Source of the DNA: Pratylenchus scribneri
Lineage: Eukaryota > Nematoda > Chromadorea > Rhabditida > Pratylenchidae
DNA length: 64,000 bases
Reading direction: 5' to 3'
Assembly (NCBI GenBank): GCA_030063045.1
Contig: JAQSEB010000150.1
Coordinates: 806,001 to 870,000, forward strand
Of the stretch, positions 1-11,882 are shown piece by piece. Positions within the stretch are counted from its first letter, which is position 1. Each line of letters starts with the position of its first letter. The notes below the pieces were generated by a model that saw only the letters and a program-made list of their open reading frames with translations, ran no database searches and was not told where the DNA came from. Position numbers and translations under genes: made by a program.

Positions 1-31
1 CCGTTACGACCTCTCCTTGAAATTTTCAAAA
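1..31 (+). repeat. Truncated end of an upstream A-type repeat unit
   Basis: The first ~31 bases match 1497-1527 inside unit A2. The match then breaks and the left end of a new unit begins at about 32. The unit to the left was therefore cut off about 170 bp from its own left end, or the array continues outside the window with a short unit. Confidence 0.7.
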
Positions 32-1351
32 ATTAAACCCTTCAGTAAATTCTGTGGGGGGTGCGGCACATCTCGAATTTTATCTCAATGCGCAACCATA
101 CGATTGGGCTGAAATTTTGCCCAAAGATTCTTGGACATGTGCGCAACAATTTAAACAGAAAGATTTTTCACGGCACCGTTACGACCTCTCCTTGAAATTT
201 TCAAAAACGGTTTAAAACCCATATTTTTTGAGGTTTTTCGACCATAACTCGGTGCGCTTTCAGCGCGCTAACGTGCGCCCGACATATATTGTGCAGTTTT
301 GAAAGGCGCGTCGAATGAGCTATCGATCTCGAAATTTGGACAACATGCCACAGAGTTGTGCCGGTCTCGAAAGTTCGGCACAAAGTGCCAAAATCGAGAT
401 TTTTCGAATGGAACATTTTTATATGTCATGTGATATACCATTCGAAAGCCCATGAAAAACTGAGTAAAATGATGATGATTGGGCTCGCTTAGCTCGCGCT
501 GCAAGCGCGCGCGCAGCGCGCGAATACCAAAAAATGACTAAAATGAGGGGCGAAGCACCAAAAATGACTCAGAGGTGGGAAAAACTAATAAATATGAACA
601 AAATTATAATGTTGGGTAAAGTGAGCGAGCGAAGCGAGCTATGGGGGCGCGCGAAGCGCGCCGGCTGTTCGTGGGTGGGGGTGTGGGGGGTTTCAGGGGG
701 GAGGGGGAGGGGGTAGCGAAGCGAGGCCGAGGCTCCCGGAGCGAGGGAGGCCCGCGGAGCGGGCCGACCGAGCGGAGGGAGCCGAGGCCGAGCGTAGCGG
801 ACCCCTCCCCCTAACCCCCCTGACCAACGAGAAAGTACAAACCGAAAAAAAATAAATAATTATGAAGTATAAGTTTTATATTATTAAAAGTGTATTTTTA
901 TATCTAATCTATAAAGAATGAAAATATTTCTTAAAAATTTTTATTAAATTCCGCAAAGTTCTGTAGAAAAATTTTGATGTAATAGAATAATATAAGTAAA
1001 AATATCTTAAATCCAAATTTTTGGGATTTTTTTAAAGTTGCGCAAAAAAGTTGCTAAGCACAATTTTGTTGCCATGCAACTTTATAAAAAAAATAATATT
1101 AAATTCAGAATTTACATCCTTCATTGATATATATTATTAATTTATTTCATGAATAAGTCGCGCTCGCTTAGCTCGCGCCTAAAGGGGGCGGAGCCCCTAA
1201 ACCCTCCAAAAGGGGGGCGAAGCCCCCCTAAACAACAAAAAATGTACAACTCTAGGAAAAGGTTTTTAAATACTGAACAAACATAATCACCACCACACTA
1301 CATGATGGCTGTTAAAAATAACTAGACCCGGGGCTTGCCCCCGGGTCTAGT
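32..1351 (+). repeat. Repeat unit A1 (hairpin-ended, 1.32 kb)
   Basis: First complete A unit. It opens with TTAAACCCTTCAGTAAATTC and a TGTGGGGGGTGCGGCAC segment and closes with the 31-nt hairpin at 1321-1351. Inside are a GC-rich block (about 480-820) full of short palindromes such as GCGAGCGAAGCGAGC, an AT-rich block (840-1150) and a short GC block near 1160-1230. By eye it differs from A2 by one G in a G-run. No credible protein is encoded: the longer open frames cross the palindromes and have no splice or family support. Confidence 0.85.
1321..1351. repeat. Unit-end hairpin, copy 1
   Basis: Arms ACTAGACCCGGGG and CCCCGGGTCTAGT are perfect complements around the loop CTTGC. It follows GGCTGTTAAAAATA and is immediately followed by the left end of the next unit. 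Confidence 0.9.
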
Positions 1352-2672
1352 TTTAAACCCTTCAGTAAATTCTGTGGGGGGTGCGGCACATCTCGAATTT
1401 TATCTCAATGCGCAACCATACGATTGGGCTGAAATTTTGCCCAAAGATTCTTGGACATGTGCGCAACAATTTAAACAGAAAGATTTTTCACGGCACCGTT
1501 ACGACCTCTCCTTGAAATTTTCAAAAACGGTTTAAAACCCATATTTTTTGAGGTTTTTCGACCATAACTCGGTGCGCTTTCAGCGCGCTAACGTGCGCCC
1601 GACATATATTGTGCAGTTTTGAAAGGCGCGTCGAATGAGCTATCGATCTCGAAATTTGGACAACATGCCACAGAGTTGTGCCGGTCTCGAAAGTTCGGCA
1701 CAAAGTGCCAAAATCGAGATTTTTCGAATGGAACATTTTTATATGTCATGTGATATACCATTCGAAAGCCCATGAAAAACTGAGTAAAATGATGATGATT
1801 GGGCTCGCTTAGCTCGCGCTGCAAGCGCGCGCGCAGCGCGCGAATACCAAAAAATGACTAAAATGAGGGGCGAAGCACCAAAAATGACTCAGAGGTGGGA
1901 AAAACTAATAAATATGAACAAAATTATAATGTTGGGTAAAGTGAGCGAGCGAAGCGAGCTATGGGGGCGCGCGAAGCGCGCCGGCTGTTCGTGGGTGGGG
2001 GTGTGGGGGGTTTCAGGGGGGGAGGGGGAGGGGGTAGCGAAGCGAGGCCGAGGCTCCCGGAGCGAGGGAGGCCCGCGGAGCGGGCCGACCGAGCGGAGGG
2101 AGCCGAGGCCGAGCGTAGCGGACCCCTCCCCCTAACCCCCCTGACCAACGAGAAAGTACAAACCGAAAAAAAATAAATAATTATGAAGTATAAGTTTTAT
2201 ATTATTAAAAGTGTATTTTTATATCTAATCTATAAAGAATGAAAATATTTCTTAAAAATTTTTATTAAATTCCGCAAAGTTCTGTAGAAAAATTTTGATG
2301 TAATAGAATAATATAAGTAAAAATATCTTAAATCCAAATTTTTGGGATTTTTTTAAAGTTGCGCAAAAAAGTTGCTAAGCACAATTTTGTTGCCATGCAA
2401 CTTTATAAAAAAAATAATATTAAATTCAGAATTTACATCCTTCATTGATATATATTATTAATTTATTTCATGAATAAGTCGCGCTCGCTTAGCTCGCGCC
2501 TAAAGGGGGCGGAGCCCCTAAACCCTCCAAAAGGGGGGCGAAGCCCCCCTAAACAACAAAAAATGTACAACTCTAGGAAAAGGTTTTTAAATACTGAACA
2601 AACATAATCACCACCACACTACATGATGGCTGTTAAAAATAACTAGACCCGGGGCTTGCCCCCGGGTCTAGT
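1352..2672 (+). repeat. Repeat unit A2 (hairpin-ended, 1.32 kb)
   Basis: Near-identical to A1 (one extra G in the run near 2021) and to A3 at 9565-10883. It shares the left end and right-end hairpin (2642-2672) with the other units. Frames such as those at 1854-2176 are artefacts of the GC-rich palindromic block. With B1 it forms the 8.2 kb segment that is repeated downstream. Confidence 0.85.
2642..2672. repeat. Unit-end hairpin, copy 2
   Basis: Same 31-nt hairpin (13-bp arms, loop CTTGC) at the A2/B1 junction. Confidence 0.9.
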
Positions 2673-3670
2673 TTTAATTAAACCCTTAAGTAAATTCTGT
2701 GGGGGGTGCGGCACTTGGCCGGGGCTAACTTTTTTGCCAACCGTTAGAATTCCCTGAAATTTTGCCACAATAACCTTTGATATGTTTGCTATATATGCGC
2801 AAAATCTTTGCAACTTTGACCGTCAAAAATTCCAAAAAATTTTTCAAACTAGGTTTGAAACCGGTAATTTTTTCGGTTTTTGGGCCATAAAATTTTTGCG
2901 CAGTACCGGACGATTTTGGTCTGAAAGAAAGGGCACTAGAGCTTGAAAAGACCTATCGATTGGTATATCACACTTGGATATTACCTAAATTTGAAGGGTC
3001 GATATCCCTGTCACAAACTCAATTTTCAAAAAATGCGAATTTTGATAAATTTTAAGAGTTTTTTGGCCATAAAATTTTTGCAAGTGCCTAGCCAATTTTG
3101 TTGTGAGAGAAAGGGCACAAGCGCTTGGGATGAGCTATCGAATGATATATCATACTTGGCAAAACAGCGAAATTGAAGGGTAGTTATGGCCCGGACAAAC
3201 TCTCGAATTTGGCATTTTTTGTGCTGCACAAAAAATGGTTTTTTGAAATTTGATATTTTTATAGGGCATGTGATATACCATTCGAAAGCCCATGAAAAAC
3301 TGAGTAAAATGCAACCGGTTTCGCGCGCGTAGCATGCAGTGCAGGCGCGCGCGCAGCGCGCGAAGATCAAAAAATTGCCAAATTGAGGGGCGAAGCCCCG
3401 AAAATGGACCAGAGGTGGGGAAAACTAATAAATATGAACAAATTTATAAAGTTAAGTAAATTGAGCGAGCGAAGCGAGCTGCGGGGGCGCGCGAAGCGCG
3501 CCGGCTGTTCGTGGGAGGGGGTGTGGGGGGTTTCAGGGGGGAGGGGGAGGGGGTAGCGAAGCGAGGCCGAGGCGACCGAAGCGAGGGAGGGCCGCGGAGC
3601 GGGCCGACCGAGCGGAGGGAGCCGAGGCCGAGCGAAGCGGACCCCTCCCCCTAACCCCCCTGACCAACCA

Positions 3671-5416
3671 ACCCCACACAGAAAAAAAAAATTATTTTAA
3701 TTTGGAAAGAAAATTTATATATTAAAATGCTTTTAATTTTTTCAAATTTCAATAATTTAATATCAAAATAATTAATCAAAAAATTATTAAGTCCATAAAT
3801 TGACCATTTTCGTCCTAATTTGAATAAAAAGTTTGATCAAAAAATAATATGTTGGAATTTGTGTAAAAAAATTGTACAATCTGAATTCTCTAATTTTTTA
3901 TCATAATTTTTATCATTTTCCAATAAATTTTTCTAATTATTTGTTAATTATTTCATCAAAATTATTATATTATACAATGGGTATAATTTGCCCAATGCCC
4001 ATTCTCAAATATTCATTTTCTATTAATTTTAATTTTCATTTAAATATTTTATTTATTTTACTAAATATTCTAAAGAGCATATTAAAATTTGTGCACAGAA
4101 TTTTACTTATCGATTCCATTTTTAGCTTTCATTTTGACAAAGAGCCATTTTTAATTCTGATAGATAACTTTTATTTATAGAATTCAGAAATTTATATAGA
4201 ATTTAATAAAATTAATTTACAAATTTTGAACCTAATCCCATAAAAAATTTTTAAAATTATGAAATTTTCAACCTTTTTTTATAAAAATCCAATTTTTAAA
4301 AATTTCCAAAAAATTTCCATTTTTCCAATTTAATATAATTTAGTCGAATTAATCCAACTTCAATTTTGGCATTTAATTATCAAAATTGGAAAAATTAAAT
4401 ACAATTTAGCTCAAATTAATCATTCAAAATTTCCAAATAAAATTATAAAAATTTGTGCTGAAAAAAAATAATTTTTATTGCACTCAACATCATGCCGTAA
4501 AATTTTGCTCTTTCTTTATTTATTATTTCCTATAAGAAAAATTATCATAAATTTTACAATACTATAGGCAGATTAATAATAGTAAAAGAAATAATTTTTC
4601 CCAATTTATTTTCTTTCTTATAATAGGTAGATGGTTTATCGTTTATATTGATTTTTTTGAACTGTGAGCGACGAAAAGTGGTTGTGTCCATTTCTTTTGG
4701 ATTACATAGGCCAAACCAACCCAATCCAACCCAACAACAATCCTATGCCAAGCACTTTTCCGCATAAATTTTCATTGATTTTTTTGAACTGCGAGCGACG
4801 AAAAATGGTTGTATTCTTTTCTAGGATTACATAGGCCAAACCAACCCAATCCAACCCACTCAACAATCCTATACAATCACTTTTCCGCATAAATTTTAAT
4901 CTATCTAATTAAAATCAAATTAATTGAAAATTACTAAATTAGGCTTGATGCTTGAAATGATAAAAAAACTAATAGATTTCTGCATTGAAAAATGTCAATC
5001 AATAGCTGTAATTTTGATTAAAAAAATCTCAAAATTATTCATTCTTTATGAGTTATTTTAAGCGGCGACGAGTAGGGCAGACTTTAATTGGCCAATTTTT
5101 TGCTAATTTTGAATTTTTTTTTCACTTTTTTATTTACTTTTAATTGACCGTTTAACTTATTTTCCTTTTTTTGCCACAATTTTTGCCAATTTCTATAAAA
5201 TTTCACTAATATTGCGCGTATATTTTTTTCCCATATTTCTAATCCAATTCCCTATTTTCTTGCTTCCCAAATGCCGTGAAAATTTCCACCTTAATAAATT
5301 ATGTCTGCTACGATTTTATTTATGAATAATAAATCAATTTAATTTTTTAGCGCCTTTTTTGAATATTCCAATTTATTTACAGTATTTAAATTATTCACAA
5401 ACCCAATTTTATAATA
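3671..5416. other. AT-rich 5' flank of the cysteine-rich gene, no gene seen
   Basis: Low-complexity AT-rich sequence inside unit B1 between the GC-rich head and the first coding exon. Open frames here (for example 3872-4180) are composed of AT-rich codons and have no splice partners. It contains the 124-bp tandem duplication described separately. It presumably includes the promoter of the gene starting at 5417, but I see no recognisable element. Confidence 0.5.
4649..4897. repeat. Two-copy tandem repeat (~124 bp)
   Basis: Two adjacent copies run from GATTTTTTTGAACTG.GAGCGACGAAAA through CATAGGCCAAACCAACCC to CACTTTTCCGCATAAATTTT. The copies differ by several substitutions, so this duplication is older than the 8.2 kb one. 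It recurs in B2 at about 12860-13108. Confidence 0.8.
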
Positions 5417-8400
5417 ATGCCGGGAAAAGATAGGCTTCGCAAAAAGGCACAACGAAAATCAATGCAAGACCTGAGAAGGTCACAGACGGAGCAAACAACA
5501 TCTTCAGGTAAACATTAAAATTTTGAATTAATTTTTCTTATCAAATTAATAAAAAATTTTATTGAGCAATTAAAATATTTCATTTTAAAATTATTTTAAA
5601 CTTGAAAATAACCAAAAAATTATTATTTAATTTTGAAATTATAAAAACAAATCGACAAATTTTTTCATTACATGAAATCTGATTCTTGAAATTTACAAAA
5701 AATAAATTGTGAAAATGATATATTTTAATAGAATTGGTTTAATACAATTTTGAGTGTATAAAACTTCTCAGAAATATGGTTAAAGGAATAGCCGATAGAC
5801 TCAATATTTATAATATTCAGTTTTCCTTTGATATTATAATATTTTGCAATGAATGAAATGGATTAATCATAATTAAATCAGAGCCTAAAAAAGCCTCAAT
5901 TTAGCCAATTTTTTCACTTATTTCCGGGCCTAATCTATATAATAATATTTTAGTTTTTATGGTTTTTTGGCTTTGAAAATTCGGCCAATTTCCATCAAAT
6001 CTTTCAATAATTTTTGTTTTATTTGGACAATTCTCTATTTCTTAAGCATTATAATTGTAATTAATCAAAAAATCGCATATACAAAATTTTTGCCTTTAAT
6101 TTCCATCAAATTCAGATCTCGGCACATGCATTCATTGTGACAAAGGATTCGAATCCATTTACGAGATATTTGAGATGGAATGTGGCTGCAAAATGCACAC
6201 TTCACACACAGAAACATTCGGCGTTGACTTTCTAATGTATGTAATATTTTTATGAAATGATTAAAAGTTGCTGCAAAATAAAAAGTTTATTTTTGGCCAA
6301 AAAATAGCCTTTTTGCTAAAAAAATCGGATTATTTTACTGAAATCTTAGTAAACTTCGAACCATTTAAACTTTTTTTTCAATTCGATAGAGCTTTTCAGG
6401 ATATATCGATTAGCTTTTAAAATGTCAAAGTTTAAATCCTAATCAAAAAAAAGTTTCAAACAAAAAAGCTAAATAGGCTTTCATCATTTTATGATTTGGA
6501 TTTACCTAAAAGTGATATTCAATATATCATTCAACGCATCTTGAGGAGCTCGATCAAATGGTATAAGATCAATGATTAGGAAATTATCCTAAAAACCAAT
6601 ATTTTGGCAAAATAACTTTTTACAAATTATAATAAAGCATACTTAATTTTTTTTTTGAACAATTTTTTTTAAATAAAATTTTCCAAATTTAATACAAATT
6701 CAGCTGCAAAGATCATCCTATTTTTTGCGTGCATTGTGAACAACAAATTTTTGCATGTACAGAAGAGGAAAAAAAAGAACTTGCAACCAAACTTAATTGC
6801 GATGTGGATGAACTTGATTATGAAGAATATGAGAAAGCAATCAAACTTTCCTGCGGGCACTGGCTTTGTGGAAAAGATGACCAATGCGACCCGTTCGGCA
6901 ATAAAATTAAAAATTTGTTGGATATAAATTTTTAAATATTTTTCACAATTTATTTAAGGGTTCCTATGTTCTATGGAGGATTTGGCTCGGAGGCATGCAA
7001 ATATTGCTCGATGGATGTGTGCATCCAGTGTGGTGTAGATCTTCGCCCAATGAATCAATTGAATACAACAGAATGTGGCTATGATCCAGTCAAAGAACCA
7101 CCTAAATCTAAACAACTCAAATGCAATCACAAACTTTGTTCAGATTGTTTGAAGAATTTGTATGTTACTTAATAAAATAAAAAGTTTATTAAAAATTAAT
7201 TCTTAAACAAATATTTTGACAAAAAATAGAAATTTTTGAAAATAACTTTTTTAGAAAATGACTTTAATAAATCTAAAAATAATTGATTTTTTTTAATACA
7301 ACGCACTAAAAATTAATATTGAAAAATATATTGCTTAAAAAATAGACATAGAAAATATTTTTTTAAAATCTGAACAATAAAAATGATTTTTTAATACATT
7401 TATCATATTCTATTCTTATATTAGACCTCGAAATCCTGCTTGCCCAAAGTGTGCCCGAAGCAAATTTACATTTGAACCTAAGAGGTATCTAATTTTATTA
7501 ATTAAAAAATTGCATTTTTTGTTTATTTTAATAATGGATATATATTTTTATGTTATGAAAAATTATGTAACATTAATAATAATTTTATTTTTTTAATAAT
7601 TTGTTTCTGCTTTTGATAAATTAAATTTTTGAATGAATTTACATACGCATTGACATTCTAAAATTTTTTATTTTTTAGCATACAGAATTGGCATTTATGT
7701 GATAAATGGCGTTGGACTGTATCGGATCATCCAACGACCAAAGTTACAAGTAAAAAAAGGTACATTTATTTTATTAAATGACAAAAAATGGAAAATTTTT
7801 TAAATTTTAATTTAGTCTATCTTCTTCACAATCTATTGAGAATGAAAATCAACATTGTATTCATTGTCGAAAAATTGCCAACATCCCACTAGAATGTGGC
7901 CATTATATGTGTCAACTTTGCGATTACTGGATAACGGCGTATTTTTTTTTATTTTTCCTATTATACTTTTTGATATTAAATTATTTTTAAAATTCTTTTA
8001 GTTTTGGTCAAAAGGATATGAGAATTTGTCGATATTGCAGTTCCGAACATTGCGTGGAATGTGGAGTTGAAGAAGACATATTATATCAATCAAATGAATT
8101 TCGTCTTGCAATAATTGAGGATAATAAACGAGTGAAAAATGGATTGATTCGATTTGGATGTAATCATATGATGTGTCTCAGATGCAAGCCCAAAATCAAA
8201 TATTTATTTGATTATGAAATAACGTAAGTCCAAACTTCACTTATGAATTTTTGAATTCTAATTAGATTTTTTGAATTTTTGGCAATTTTATTAAATTTAA
8301 GTAGAATTATTTATTACTTTATTCTTTCTTTTTTTTATATTTTAATTACAATTATCGATTAGTCTTGTATTTTATTATTTTGTTTTACTAAAAAATTTTT

Positions 8401-9190
8401 TGTCCAAAAATATTATATTCGAAATTGTTTAGTTCTTTGGACAAATGCAGATATTGTACCCAGAATGATGGTTTCGATAGAATCCCTAAAAGGTGAATTT
8501 GTTATTTTTGATTTTTTTGGTAATATTTTCTTTATAGTATCCATGAACACTTTATCTCATTGCCGGAGGATGCTGAACTAAAACAAAAATCATATGCAGG
8601 GTTCGGTGGAATTTATGATCTGAATAGACTGAAATCCAATCCTGCCGAGTAAATTAAAAATATTAATAATTAATTTAAAAAAAATTAAGAAATCTTTGTT
8701 CATATTGCAATGAATTAATTATAAATGAATGGTCCAATGCACCAAGCGGATGCGGGTGCAATATTCATCGTTGGTGGTGTCTTAAAGAACTGTATATCTA
8801 TTTGGGATATTTTTTAAATAATTTGTTTTACATTAGTTGTAAAATTGCGTACGAAACTGAAAAGTCGGTGGTGTGCAAAAAATGCAATAAAATTACAATA
8901 TCCGACATGGAAAGTAGAACTAAAAGTTCAAAGGCGGCTGCTCAGAAACACAAAAAGAAATATTGTTCTGAGTACCAATGCAATTGTTGTGGTGAAATTT
9001 TTATTGGAGTCTCAACAAAAAGGCCATGTTGTAAAACGATTTACAAAAGATCGCATTGGTTGAAATTGTAATTTTTAATTTTTTTAAAAACATATTTTAT
9101 TAATATTTTAGCGCACAGCCAAAGGGCACAATTCATAGATGTCCTTCATGTAACAAGGAACTTGATGATTTTTATGTTGAATACCAATAA
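5417..9190 (+). CDS. Multi-module cysteine-rich RING-like protein, copy 1
   Basis: Predicted exons: 5417-5507, 6116-6236, 6704-6916, 6959-7159, 7425-7484, 7679-7759, 7816-7938, 8002-8223, 8433-8492, 8538-8648, 8690-9067, 9112-9190. They join in frame to 579 aa. The first intron is phase 1 and the other ten are phase 2, which strongly supports the chain. The N-terminus is basic (MPGKDRLRKKAQRK). The rest is a string of zinc-ligand-like clusters: CIHC..CGCKMH, CVHC..SCGHWLC, CKYC..CIQCG..CNHKLCSDC, CIHC..CGHYMCQLC, CRYC..CVECG..CNHMMCLRC, CSYC..CGCNIHRWWC, CKKC, CNCC and a final CPSC. The C-X2-C / C-G-H-X2-C-X2-C pattern is typical of RING, RING-related or B-box fingers, which often act in ubiquitin transfer or protein binding. 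No catalytic domain, signal peptide or membrane segment is visible. I do not recognise the family. The gene lies wholly inside repeat unit B1. Confidence 0.7.
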
Positions 9191-9533
9191 GGGCTAAAGT
9201 GGAATTGAAAGAAAATATGATCGAATTTTTATTCAATTAAGTGTTTTTTTGATTTTTGACCATATTAATAATTATATAATTTTTTCAGTTCTTTTAATTT
9301 CCATTTAATTTTTTTCATTATTATAAAAACAATAACATAACATATATTTGTTCACTTTTTTCTTATTTTAAATAAATTTTGCGTAAATAAATAATATGAT
9401 TGCATTTTATATGTCTTTATTTAAAAAAGTAAAAAATAAATCGTTGAAAGTTGAAATTTAATTCAAAAAATTACAATTCTAGGAAAAGGTTTTAATCGAT
9501 TACACCATTTTTACGCAGAGGCTGTTAAAAAAA
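9191..9533. other. 3' flank of the cysteine-rich gene
   Basis: AT-rich sequence between the stop codon and the unit-end hairpin. AATAAA-like signals at 9371-9392 could serve for polyadenylation. The last ~70 bp match the right end of A units (TCTAGGAAAAGGTTTT and GGCTGTTAAAAA). Confidence 0.5.
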
Positions 9534-9564
9534 ACTAGACCCGGGGCTTGCCCCCGGGTCTAGT
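9534..9564. repeat. Unit-end hairpin, copy 3
   Basis: Same hairpin, at the B1/A3 junction and thus at the boundary between the two 8.2 kb copies. Confidence 0.9.
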
Positions 9565-10883
9565 TTAAACCCTTCAGTAAATTCTGTGGGGGGTGCGGCA
9601 CATCTCGAATTTTATCTCAATGCGCAACCATACGATTGGGCTGAAATTTTGCCCAAAGATTCTTGGACATGTGCGCAACAATTTAAACAGAAAGATTTTT
9701 CACGGCACCGTTACGACCTCTCCTTGAAATTTTCAAAAACGGTTTAAAACCCATATTTTTTGAGGTTTTTCGACCATAACTCGGTGCGCTTTCAGCGCGC
9801 TAACGTGCGCCCGACATATATTGTGCAGTTTTGAAAGGCGCGTCGAATGAGCTATCGATCTCGAAATTTGGACAACATGCCACAGAGTTGTGCCGGTCTC
9901 GAAAGTTCGGCACAAAGTGCCAAAATCGAGATTTTTCGAATGGAACATTTTTATATGTCATGTGATATACCATTCGAAAGCCCATGAAAAACTGAGTAAA
10001 ATGATGATGATTGGGCTCGCTTAGCTCGCGCTGCAAGCGCGCGCGCAGCGCGCGAATACCAAAAAATGACTAAAATGAGGGGCGAAGCACCAAAAATGAC
10101 TCAGAGGTGGGAAAAACTAATAAATATGAACAAAATTATAATGTTGGGTAAAGTGAGCGAGCGAAGCGAGCTATGGGGGCGCGCGAAGCGCGCCGGCTGT
10201 TCGTGGGTGGGGGTGTGGGGGGTTTCAGGGGGGAGGGGGAGGGGGTAGCGAAGCGAGGCCGAGGCTCCCGGAGCGAGGGAGGCCCGCGGAGCGGGCCGAC
10301 CGAGCGGAGGGAGCCGAGGCCGAGCGTAGCGGACCCCTCCCCCTAACCCCCCTGACCAACGAGAAAGTACAAACCGAAAAAAAATAAATAATTATGAAGT
10401 ATAAGTTTTATATTATTAAAAGTGTATTTTTATATCTAATCTATAAAGAATGAAAATATTTCTTAAAAATTTTTATTAAATTCCGCAAAGTTCTGTAGAA
10501 AAATTTTGATGTAATAGAATAATATAAGTAAAAATATCTTAAATCCAAATTTTTGGGATTTTTTTAAAGTTGCGCAAAAAAGTTGCTAAGCACAATTTTG
10601 TTGCCATGCAACTTTATAAAAAAAATAATATTAAATTCAGAATTTACATCCTTCATTGATATATATTATTAATTTATTTCCTGAATAAGTCGCGCTCGCT
10701 TAGCTCGCGCCTAAAGGGGGCGGAGCCCCTAAACCCTCCAAAAGGGGGGCGAAGCCCCCCTAAACAACAAAAAATGTACAACTCTAGGAAAAGGTTTTTA
10801 AATACTGAACAAACATAATCACCACCACACTACATGATGGCTGTTAAAAATAACTAGACCCGGGGCTTGCCCCCGGGTCTAGT
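9565..10883 (+). repeat. Repeat unit A3 (hairpin-ended, 1.32 kb)
   Basis: Near-identical to A1 and A2. It has the six-G version of the run (near 10228) like A1, and C in place of A at about 10680 relative to A2. It starts the second copy of the 8.2 kb segment. No coding content is supported. Confidence 0.85.
10853..10883. repeat. Unit-end hairpin, copy 4
   Basis: Same hairpin, at the A3/B2 junction. Confidence 0.9.
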
Positions 10884-11882
10884 TTTAATTAAACCCTTAA
10901 GTAAATTCTGTGGGGGGTGCGGCACTTGGCCGGGGCTAACTTTTTTGCCAACCGTTAGAATTCCCTGAAATTTTGCCACAATAACCTTTGATATGTTTGC
11001 TATATATGCGCAAAATCTTTGCAACTTTGACCGTCAAAAATTCCAAAAAATTTTTCAAACTAGGTTTGAAACCGGTAATTTTTTCGGTTTTTGGGCCATA
11101 AAATTTTTGCGCAGTACCGGACGATTTTGGTCTGAAAGAAAGGGCACTAGAGCTTGAAAAGACCTATCGATTGGTATATCACACTTGGATATTACCTAAA
11201 TTTGAAGGGTCGATATCCCTGTCACAAACTCAATTTTCAAAAAATGCGAATTTTGATAAATTTTAAGAGTTTTTTGGCCATAAAATTTTTGCAAGTGCCT
11301 AGCCAATTTTGTTGTGAGAGAAAGGGCACAAGCGCTTGGGATGAGCTATCGAATGATATATCATACTTGGCAAAACAGCGAAATTGAAGGGTAGTTATGG
11401 CCCGGACAAACTCTCGAATTTGGCATTTTTTGTGCTGCACAAAAAATGGTTTTTTGAAATTTGATATTTTTATAGGGCATGTGATATACCATTCGAAAGC
11501 CCATGAAAAACTGAGTAAAATGCAACCGGTTTCGCGCGCGTAGCATGCAGTGCAGGCGCGCGCGCAGCGCGCGAAGATCAAAAAATTGCCAAATTGAGGG
11601 GCGAAGCCCCGAAAATGGACCAGAGGTGGGGAAAACTAATAAATATGAACAAATTTATAAAGTTAAGTAAATTGAGCGAGCGAAGCGAGCTGCGTGGGCG
11701 CGCGAAGCGCGCCGGCTGTTCGTGGGAGGGGGTGTGGGGGGTTTCAGGGGGGAGGGGGAGGGGGTAGCGAAGCGAGGCCGAGGCGACCGAAGCGAGGGAG
11801 GGCCGCGGAGCGGGCCGACCGAGCGGAGGGAGCCGAGGCCGAGCGAAGCGGACCCCTCCCCCTAACCCCCCTGACCAACCAA

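Larger units (their letters stand above)
2673..9564 (+). mobile_element. Repeat unit B1: long hairpin-ended unit carrying a gene
   Basis: It shares the ~35 bp left end with A units (one substitution, CTTAAG for CTTCAG), has a diverged version of the A left ~1 kb (2673-3670, including the GC-rich palindromic block), and shares the last ~80 bp: TCTAGGAAAAGGTTTT, then GGCTGTTAAAAA, then the hairpin. Between these lies about 5.8 kb of unrelated AT-rich DNA with a 12-exon cysteine-rich gene. Common ends, variable interior, head-to-tail array and a terminal stem-loop next to CTAG resemble Helitron/Helentron-type non-autonomous elements. No Rep/helicase or transposase is encoded, so the class is an inference. 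Confidence 0.6.

Noticed and set aside
201..504. Minus-strand open frames of 71 and 78 aa repeated in every A unit
   Set aside because: They overlap each other in different frames, recur only because the unit is repeated, and show no codon bias, domain or splice support.
1854..2176. Longer frames through the GC-rich block of unit A2
   Set aside because: They exist only because of one extra G; the same frame is cut short in A1 and A3, and the protein is low-complexity Gly/Arg from palindromes.
8777..8845. Extra 52-nt intron within exon 11 of the cysteine-rich gene
   Set aside because: A GT..AG pair exists but shifts to a frame without the cysteine clusters; reading through keeps CKKC and CNCC.
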